Origin: Mytilisepta virgata
Taxonomy: Eukaryota > Mollusca > Bivalvia > Mytilida > Mytilidae
NCBI GenBank assembly: GCA_028015205.1
Contig: CM051516.1
Coordinates: forward strand, 25,224,593 to 25,288,592
Direction of reading: 5' to 3'
Length of the DNA: 64,000 bases
Below, piece after piece: positions 1-9,400 of the stretch. The position numbers and the translations under genes are program-made. The notes below the pieces were generated by a model. The model was given only the letters and a program-made list of their open reading frames with translations. It was not told where the DNA came from and did not search any database. Numbering within the stretch: position 1 is the stretch's first letter; each line of letters starts with the position of its first letter.

Positions 1-295
1 AAATCATGAAAGCATAATGAAATAACAATACCACAAGTATGACCCATTATATCGATTGCCTATTCTTAAAGCACATTGACCTGGTGAATCATATGGAGTC
101 AAAAAATGACAACGATGTGGACGGAAATACAAAAACTCTATTTTTTCGACAATTTTCCTAAAAATAGGTGTATTTTATGTGTCAAATAAATAAAGTACGG
201 TATATATCGTCTGATTCTGTTTACAAAATCTGTATATCAAAGTTTAGTTGAACTGGTTTATCATAGGTCTTTAAAACTTTCTTGTAATTTTTCAG
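1..295 (+). other. End of RPL10A intron 1
   Basis: AT-rich intron sequence ending in a TTTTTCAG acceptor at 295. I found no ATGAG followed by a GT donor here, so the start codon exon is probably outside the window. No RNA gene or repeat is evident. Confidence 0.6.
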
Positions 296-448
296 TAAAA
301 TATCCAGAGACGGTTTGTACGATTCCATCACTCAGGTCTTGAAGGATTCTCAGGAGAAGAAGAGAAAGTTCACTCAGTCTGTGGAGCTTCAGATTGCCTT
401 GAAGAATTATGATCCCCAGAAAGACAAACGTTTCTCTGGCACAGTCAA
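296..448 (+). CDS. RPL10A: RPL10A coding exon 2
   Basis: Begins after the acceptor ...TTTTTCAG and encodes [19 protein letters not shown] through [13 protein letters not shown]. It ends in phase 2 (AA|GTAGGT donor). The first base completes a Ser codon begun in the missing exon 1. Confidence 0.95.
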
Positions 449-3400
449 GTAGGTTATCATGACCTTTCCAGGATTTACATAAAGCTAACAACACAGAAAT
501 ATCACTATTCGTAATTTTTCTCTTTAAGTAGGCATAATCTAATGGCAGATATATTTTCATTTTTATTAACAAAATTAATACATCTAACCTACCATGAAAG
601 CTGATAATTAGCAAATTGTGTTGTTAGCATCCTGGTTTAGGTAGCTGAGACTAGTTGTCTTGGCGGACCCTTACCCAGGGTCTTAAAACATGTGGGAAGG
701 TAGCATTACCTAAGCTAGGTGGTGGTATCGATTACACAAACACTGCCAGAGAGTGACCAGCAGCAGAAATAGGTGGTATGTTATAGCTGTGTCTTATTTG
801 GTGTTGATTTAAAGTGTTTTTTATTTTCAAACCCCTGCACACCAAAGTCGGGTTAATCAAGGAACCACCCTGTCCATCCATTTTGTCCGTTGCTCGCACA
901 ACTAAACAAGATGATGAGATTTAGTTAATCTCCACATAAACGAGAGTACATTTGTACATGTATGTGTTATGGATATGTGCATGAAGCAATAATTTTATCA
1001 TTCGAAGTCTTGAAGAGAGGCTAAATAAGACAATAATTTGATGCATCTTATCGTAATGACCAGTTTAATAGATTTCATTAATGTAAATTCTCCACATGTA
1101 CACATGATAAAAGTTCAATCTAAGGAACAACTTTTGTTGCTGTTCTTCTAGACAAAATGAGGCATCCTTGAGTGCTAAAATATATTTTTTAATGAATTTT
1201 ATAAATGTACCAAAGATGATAGATTGATGAGATGAATATTTGGTGCAGAAAAACAAATGGTTCAGAAAAGTTTTAGACAGTGTTGGGTACGGCTGATAAT
1301 CTTAATGAGTTACTAGCAGTTTTGATGACTTTTTCACAGGAAATAAATTTAAAGTTGGTGTAATGAGAATTGACAAGAATCAAATCTTGATGGACAAAAA
1401 TGCAAATTATTAAAGTCCCAAAAAAATCAGTTCTAGATTTAATCAAGGAAGACCTGCAGTGTTATTTTGTAGAAAAGTTAATGTTTGTACATCTGTGTTG
1501 ACAGGCTGAGACATATTCCAAGACCAAAGATGAAGGTCTGTGTCCTCGGGGACCAGGTTCACTGTGACCAGGCCAAAGCTAATGATCTGCCATGTATGGA
1601 TGTAGACTCCCTTAAAAAGTTAAATAAAGACAAGAAGCTAGTGAAAAAATTAGGTATAAATGATAAAGTTAACATATTGTATGTCAGCTGTTGTCAAAAG
1701 GGACAAAAAGTTGACATGCTGTTGGTTAATCTCAATTTGTTTTTTGACATGATTTAAATGTATGAATACACCTACTGTAATTTTCGGACTATAAGTCTAA
1801 TGGCCAATTTTTTTTTACCGAATTACCATTATTTTTGGACTATAGGTCAGAAGCACAGTTCATCAATGGTTTTATTAATAGTAACTAGGGTGTGGGTTGG
1901 GGTTTATGAAAATATAAAAACAAATCTTAGATAGGTGGAGCCAGTGCTTCAGACGAAAAAAGTACCGACCTATACACCGAAATTTAAGGTAGTTATTTTG
2001 TCAGTGCCATTTAGGACATGCCACATGGTCTGAGGATTTCCAACTCATTGAAGATTGTGTGGTGACCACCAGATGTTTATTTTTTGTCTGTTCATTTAAT
2101 AGCTGTTGTCTTGACATTTGACTCCATATCCATTCTTTCTGGGTTATTTTGTAATTTGTTTATTTTTGAAAAAGAAGAGAAAAAATATTAAATAAATAAA
2201 TAGCATGTCAATAAATGTCATTCGACTGTCTGTGTAAAAACAATGACTGCGACCGATCATATGATTCCCTTTGAACTGTTGAACTGACGACAAAAAATCT
2301 ATAAACTTGACTCCTAGGCTTGTACTACATAATACACGGCCTTTTTTCAGATTTATTTCTAGAGGTGAAGAAAGTGTGCATAATGAACTATGGAATACAT
2401 TTATATGCAAACTTTGGTCATCATGTTATGTTCTGTGACGTTGCATTACTACTTGTTAATTATTGACATGTTTCATGTTTATCTGTACATTTAGTTTGAA
2501 AAAATTAAAAGCTGTAATTTAGTCGTATGCATTTACATTTTTCAGCCAAGAGGTATGATGGTTTTTTGGCATCAGACTCTATTATCAAGACCATCCCAAG
2601 ACTGCTAGGTCCTGGATTGAACAAAGCTGGAAAGTTCCCTATCCAGGTATCACACAATGAGTCACTGGTACAGAAAGTTGAGGAACAGAAAGCTACTATA
2701 AAATTCCAGCTGAAAAAGGTATGCCAAAGTATTCATTACTTTAAGCTATTAAACCCATACATAGTAAAACCACGCTTTTTCTGTGGAAATGGAGCCTGTA
2801 TTAGAAATATTAAAACAACATCTTTGCAAGGGGCAAATGATAGTTGTGAGAGGTTTCAAATCATTTAAACCAGACATTCTAGTAATTTGGTGATGTGGGC
2901 AGGCAGTTCAAACCAGTGATGAATTGTGTTGGTGGTCTCATGGTATTGTGCAATAATGCCAACAAATGTCTAAAGTTACATCATCCCCAAGAATAGGATA
3001 GGTGGGTTAGTATTTTCATTTTATATTTGTCCGTTTTATTTTTATGCGACATGATTTTGATTTATGTTGTTCCGTCTTGTCATTGTCCATGAGCCGAGTT
3101 TACCTGTATCTTTAATGATTGGATTGTTTTCATTGGTTATTTGTTGGAAAAAATGTTGGCAAAGTTTTATTTCATCACACGAGTCACGAGTTTCCTTAAA
3201 ATGGCTTTCATATTTGCGATTGTGAGTTTTGGGATGTATCAGGCAATTCATAAAATTTATTGGCAACTCTCTAACTCTTTTGACACGAGTTTAGTTAATT
3301 TTTATACGACCGCAAAATTTTTGCGGTCGTATATTGGTATGACGTTGGCGTCGTCGTCGTCGTCCGTCGGAGTCTGTAGACATTTGGTTTTCGCACTATA

Positions 3401-6400
3401 ACTTTAGTATAAGTTAATAGAAATCTATGAAATTTAAACACAAGGTTTATGACCACAAAAGGAAGGTTGGGATTGATTTTGGGAGTTTTGGTCCCAACAG
3501 TTTAAGAATTAGGGGCCAAAAAAGGGCCCAATAAGCATTTTTTCTTGGTTTTCGCACAATAACTCTAGTACAAGTAAATAGAAATCTATGAAATTTTAAC
3601 ACAAGGTTTATGACCATTTTTTGGAGTTTTGATCCCAACAGTTTAGGAATTAGGGGCTAAAAAAGGGCCCAAATAAGCATTTTTCTTGGTTTTTGCACAA
3701 TAACTTTAGTATAAGTAAATAGAAATGTATGATATTATCTTGGTGGGCTAAGGGAGGTAATCCAAACACATTTAATTTTTTTCTCATTTCATATTTATAC
3801 GACCGCAAAATTTTTGCGGTCGTATATTGGTATGACGTTGGCGTCGTCGTCGTCGTCGTCGTCCGTCGTCCGTCGGAGTCTGTAGACATTTGGTTTTCGC
3901 ACTGTAAATGTAGTATAAGTTAATAGAAATCTACGAAATTTAAACACAAGGTTTATGACCACAAAAGGAAGGTTGGGATTGTTTTTGGGAGTTTTGGTCC
4001 CAACAGTTTAGGAATTAGGGGCTAAAAAAGGGCCAAAATAAGCATTTTTCTTGGTTTTTGCACAATAACTTTAGTATAAGTAAATACAAATCTATGAAAT
4101 TTAAACACAAGGTTTATGACCACAAAAGGAAGGTTGGGATTGATTTTTGGAGTTTTGGTCCCAACAGTTTAGGAATTAGGGGCCAAAAGGGTCCAAAATT
4201 AAACTTTGTTTGATTTCATTGAAAATTTAACTATTGGGGTTCTTTGATATGCCGAATCTAACCATGCATTTAGGATCTTAATTTTTGGTCCCGTTTTCAA
4301 ATTGGTCTACATTAAGGTCCAAAGGGTCCAAAATTAAACTTAGTTTGATTTTAACAAAAATTGAATTCTTTGGGTTCTTTGATATGCTGAATCTAAACAT
4401 GTACTTAGTTTTTTTATTATGGGCCCAGTTTTCAAGTTGGTCCAAATCGGGGTCCAAAATTAAACTTTGTTTGATTTCATCGAAAATTGAACTATTGGGG
4501 TTCTTTGATATGCCGAATCTAACCGTGCATTTAGATTCTTAATTTTTGGTCCCGTTTTCAAATTGGTCTACATTAAGGTCCAAAGGGTCCAAAATTAAAC
4601 TTAGTTTGATTTTAACAAAAATTGAATTCTTTGGGTTCTTTGATATGCTGAATCTAAACATGTACTTAGTTTTTTTATTATGGGCCCAGTTTTCAAGTTG
4701 GTCCAAATCGGGGTCCAAAATGAAACTTTGTTTGATTTCATCGAAAATTGAACTACTGGGGTTCTTTGATATGCCGAATCTAACCGTGCATTTAGATTCT
4801 TAATTTTTGGTCCCGTTTTCAAATTGGTCTACATTAAGGTCCAAAGGGTCCAAAATTAAACTTAGTTCGATTTTAACAAAAATTGAATTCTTGGGGTTCT
4901 TTGATATGCTGAATCTAAACATGTACTTAGTTTTTTTATTATGGGCCGAGTTTTCAAGTTGGTCCAAATCGGGGTCCAAAATTAAAGCTAAAAAGGGGGT
5001 AAATTATTTTTTTTGGGGGGGGGGGGGGGGCAATTCTCCACAGCATATTGTATTACACAAAAGCAAAAAATTGAATATAAATTCAAATCATATGACCAAT
5101 TCTAAGTTCTTTATTTCAGTTATTCTGTGTCAGAAACCTATTATGTGTCAAATATTTGAAGAAATTTTCAATTGCACAGTATTGCGCAATAGCAAGAAAT
5201 TGATATGTGTGCCCTGTTATCAAAACTTTATTATTAACAAATTCCATTGGAAATTTGCCAATATAAAATGTGCTGATGAAGATTTTTTGTTTATCTTATC
5301 TAAACTGCTTTTAATATGTATATTTAAATTTGCCATCCATGACTATGATGTCATTTTCTATTTTAATATGTTATGGTGTATTTAGATGGGCTGTTATGGT
5401 TGCAAAGTATAAAGAAATGGGGGGGGGGGGGGAGAGGGGGGTTGAAAACAAAATTTGGGGGGGGGGGGTAATTTTTTCTCATTTCATATTTCATAAATTA
5501 AAAAGAAAATTTCAAATTTTTTTTTAGCAAAAAAAAGGGGGGGGGTTACAGTAAATTTTATTGTTTTTTGTTTTTTTTTTGGGAGGGGGGTCAATGTGCA
5601 ACTTCATAGTGTATTGCACAAAAGCTAAAAAAAGGGGTAAATTATTATTTTTTTTTTTGGGGGGGGGGGCAATTCTCCACAGCATATTGTATTACACAAA
5701 AGCAAAAAATTGAATATAAATTCAAATCATATGACCAATTTTAAGTTTTTTGATTTCAGTTATTCTGTGTCAGAAACCTATTATGTGTCAAATATTTGAA
5801 GAAATTTTCAATTACACAGTATTGCGCAATAGCCAGAAATTGATATGTGTGCCCAATTTTAAATTTTAAATTGGTTATTTCTGATTTATATATAAAAACA
5901 AATAATACTGATATGGTTTGAATAGGTAAATTAAAAATTTTTAAGTTCTTAGACAACATTCATTCTGTGTCAGAAACCTATGCTGTGTCAAATATTTATT
6001 CACAATCCAAATTCAGTATTGTATCAAGCTTGAATGTTGTGTTCATAATTGCCCCAACTATTCAGGGTTCGACATCTGCGGTCGTATCTAGCTGCGCCCA
6101 GCGGAGCATTTTATTCATAAATTAAAAAGGAAATTTCAAATTTCTTTTAGCAAAAAAAGGGGGGTTACAATAAATTTTATTGTTTTTATACGACCGCAAA
6201 ATTTTTGCGGTCGTATATTGGTATGACGTTGGCGTCGTCGTCGTCGTCGTCGTCCGTCGTCCGTCGGAGTCTGTAGACATTTGGTTTTCGCACTATAAAT
6301 GTAGTATAAGTTAATAGAAATCTACGAAATTTAAACACAAGGTTTATGACCACAAAAGGAAGGTTGGGATTGTTTTTGGGAGTTTTGGTCCCAAAAGTTT

Positions 6401-9400
6401 AAGAATTAGGGGCCAAAAAAGGGTCCAATAAGCATTTTTCTTGGTTTTCGCACAATAAGTCTAGTATAAGTAAATAGAAATCTATGAAATTTTAACACAA
6501 GGTTTATGATCATTTTTATACGACCGCAAAATTTTTGCGGTCGTATATTGGTATGACGTTGGCGTCGTCGTCGTCGTCGTCGTCGTCCGTCGTCCGTCGG
6601 AGTCTGTAGACATTTGGTTTTCGCACTATAACTTTAGTATAAGTTAATAGAAATCTATGAAATTTAAACACAAGGTTTATGACCACAAAAGGAAGGTTGG
6701 GATTGATTTTGGGAGTTTTGGTCCCAACAGTTTAAGAATCAGGGGCCAAAAAAGGGCCCAATAAGCATTTTTCTTGGTTTTCGCACAATAACTCTAGTAT
6801 AAGTAAATAGAAATCTATGAAATTTTAACACAAGGTTTATGACCACAAAAGGAAGGTTGGGATTGTTTTTGGGAGTTTTGGTCCCGACAGTTTAGGAATT
6901 AGGGGCTAAAAAAGGCCCAAATAAGCATTTGTCTTGGTTTTTGCACAATAACTTTAGTATAAGTAAATAGAAATCTATGAAATTTAAACACAAGGTTTAT
7001 GACCACAAAAGGAAGGTTGGGATTGATTTTTGGAGTTTTGGTCCCAACAGTTTAGGAATTAGGGGCCAAAAGGGTCCAAAATTAAACTTTGTTTGATTTC
7101 ATCGAAAATTGAACTATTGGGGTTCTTTGATATGCCGAATCTAACCGTGCATTTAGATTCTTAATTTTTGGTCCCGTTTTCAAATTGGTCTACATTAAGG
7201 TCCAAAGGGTCCAAAATTAAACTTAGTTTGATTTTAACAAAAATTGAATTCTTGGGGTTCTTTGATATGCTGAATCTAAACATGTACTTAGTTTTTTTTA
7301 TTATGGGCCCAGTTTTCAAGTTGGTCCAAATCGGGGTCCAAAATTAAACTTTGTTTGATTTCATCGAAAATTGAACTATTGGGGTTCTTTGATATGCCGA
7401 ATCTAACCGTGCATTTAGATTCTTAATTTTTGGTCCCGTTTTCAAATTGGTCTACATTAAGGTCCAAAGGGTCCAAAATTAAACTTAGTTTGATTTTAAC
7501 AAAAATTGAATTCTTGGGGTTCTTTGATATGCTGAATCTAAACATGTACTTAGTTTTTTTATTATGGGCCCAGTTTTCAAGTTGGTCCAAATCGGGGTCC
7601 AAAATTAAAGCTAAAAAAGGGGTAAATTATTTTTTTTGGGGGGTGGGGGCAATTCTCCACAGCATATTGTATCGCACAAGAATTCAAAAATTGAATATAA
7701 ATTCAAATCATATGACCAATTCTAAGTTCTTTATTTCAGTTATTCTGTTTTAGAAACCTATTATGTGTCAAATATTTCAAGAAATTTTCAATTACACAGT
7801 ATTGTGCAATAGCAAGAATCAGTATAATTTAAACCAATTTACATTATTTACATTACAATTAAAGGATAACTTCAGTAACACCCAACAATGACTTCAATCC
7901 AAACATATATATTGAATAAACTTACAAATCAGAAATTTTAAAATTATATGATACTAACATACATACTACTGCTAACAATTAAATATGACTTAGAGCAAAT
8001 ATGACAACATGATTATAAAAATATGTACAAAGAGGGATAACTCTTTTTTTTATCTCAAATTTTGAATATGTGCTGATGAAGCTTTTTTGTTTATCTCATC
8101 TAAACTGCTTTTAAATTATGCATATTTAAAATTTGCCATCCATGACTATGATGTCATTTTCTATTTTAATACGTTATGGTGTATTTAAATGGGCTGTTAT
8201 GGTTGCAAAGTATCAAGAGAAATGGGGGGGGGGGGGGTGAAAACAAAATTTAGGGGGGGGGGAATGAGAAATTGGGGAGGGGGCAATTTTTTTCTCATTT
8301 CATAATTCATAAATTAAAAAGGAAATTTCAAATTTTTTTTAGCAAAAAAGGGGGGGGTTACAATAAATTTTATTGTTTTTTGTTGTTTTTTTTTTGGGAG
8401 GGGGAGTCAATGTGCAACTTCATAGTGTATTGCACAAAAGCTAAAAAAGGGGTAAATTTTTTTTTTTTTTTTTTTTGGGGGGGGGCAATTCTCCACAGCA
8501 TATTGTATTGCACAAGAAGCAAAAAATTGAATATAAATTGAAATCATATGACCAATTCTAAGTTCTTTGGTTTCAGTTATTCTGTGTCAGAAACCTATTA
8601 TGTGTCAAATATTTGAAGAAATTTTCAATTGCACAGTATTGCGCAATAGCAAGAAATTGATATGTGTGCCCAATTTTAAATTGGTTATTTCTGATTTATA
8701 TATAAAAACAAAAAATACTGATATGGTTTGAATAGGTAAATTAAAAATTTTTAAGTTCTTAGACAACATTCATTCTGTGTCAGAAACCTATGCTGTGTCA
8801 AATATTTATTCACAATCCAAATTCAGTATTGTATCAAGCTTGAATGTTGTGTTCATAATTGCCCCAACTATTCAGGGTTCGACATCTGCGGTCGTATCTA
8901 GCTGCGCCCAGCGGAGCATTTTATTTGGAGTTTTGATCCCAACAGTTTAGGAATTAGGGGCTAAAAAAGGGCCCAAATAAGCATTTTTCTTGGTTTTTGC
9001 ACAATAACTGTAGTATAAATAAATAGAAATCTATGATATTAGCTTGGTGGGCTAAGGAAGGTAATCCAAACACATTCCAAACACATTTAAAGTAAAATAT
9101 TGTGTATGATTCAATTATGTATAAAGAAATGTTGATTGTTTTTGGGGTGATTTATAGCTGTCAATTTATTTTTAGAACTTACTATGAATTAATATTAATT
9201 TTAGCCATATGTCATTTTTTATTTTAAGACTTCAATGATGTATTTAAATGTTTAATTATGTTTGCAAACTTCATGATAATTTTGAATAGGGATTATGACA
9301 TTATCTTGAGGGAAAGATTTTTTTTTTGAAAAAGGGAAAGTGGGGGGGGGGGGGGGGGGGGGGGGGGAGTGTCAAAATTTATGGGGTAAATATTAAATTG

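Noticed and set aside
900..930. Possible snoRNA C box (GATGATGAG) in RPL10A intron 2
   Set aside because: No CTGA D box at suitable distance and no terminal stem.
3343..3364. GTC/TCG triplet arrays considered as coding repeats
   Set aside because: They recur at the same position after each element head in non-coding context, so they are element microsatellites.
4285..5385. Repeated 85-192-residue open frames beginning '[18 protein letters not shown]'
   Set aside because: They are the 261-bp repeat read in frame. They occur on both strands, start at non-ATG codons and vary with repeat number, so they are not genes.
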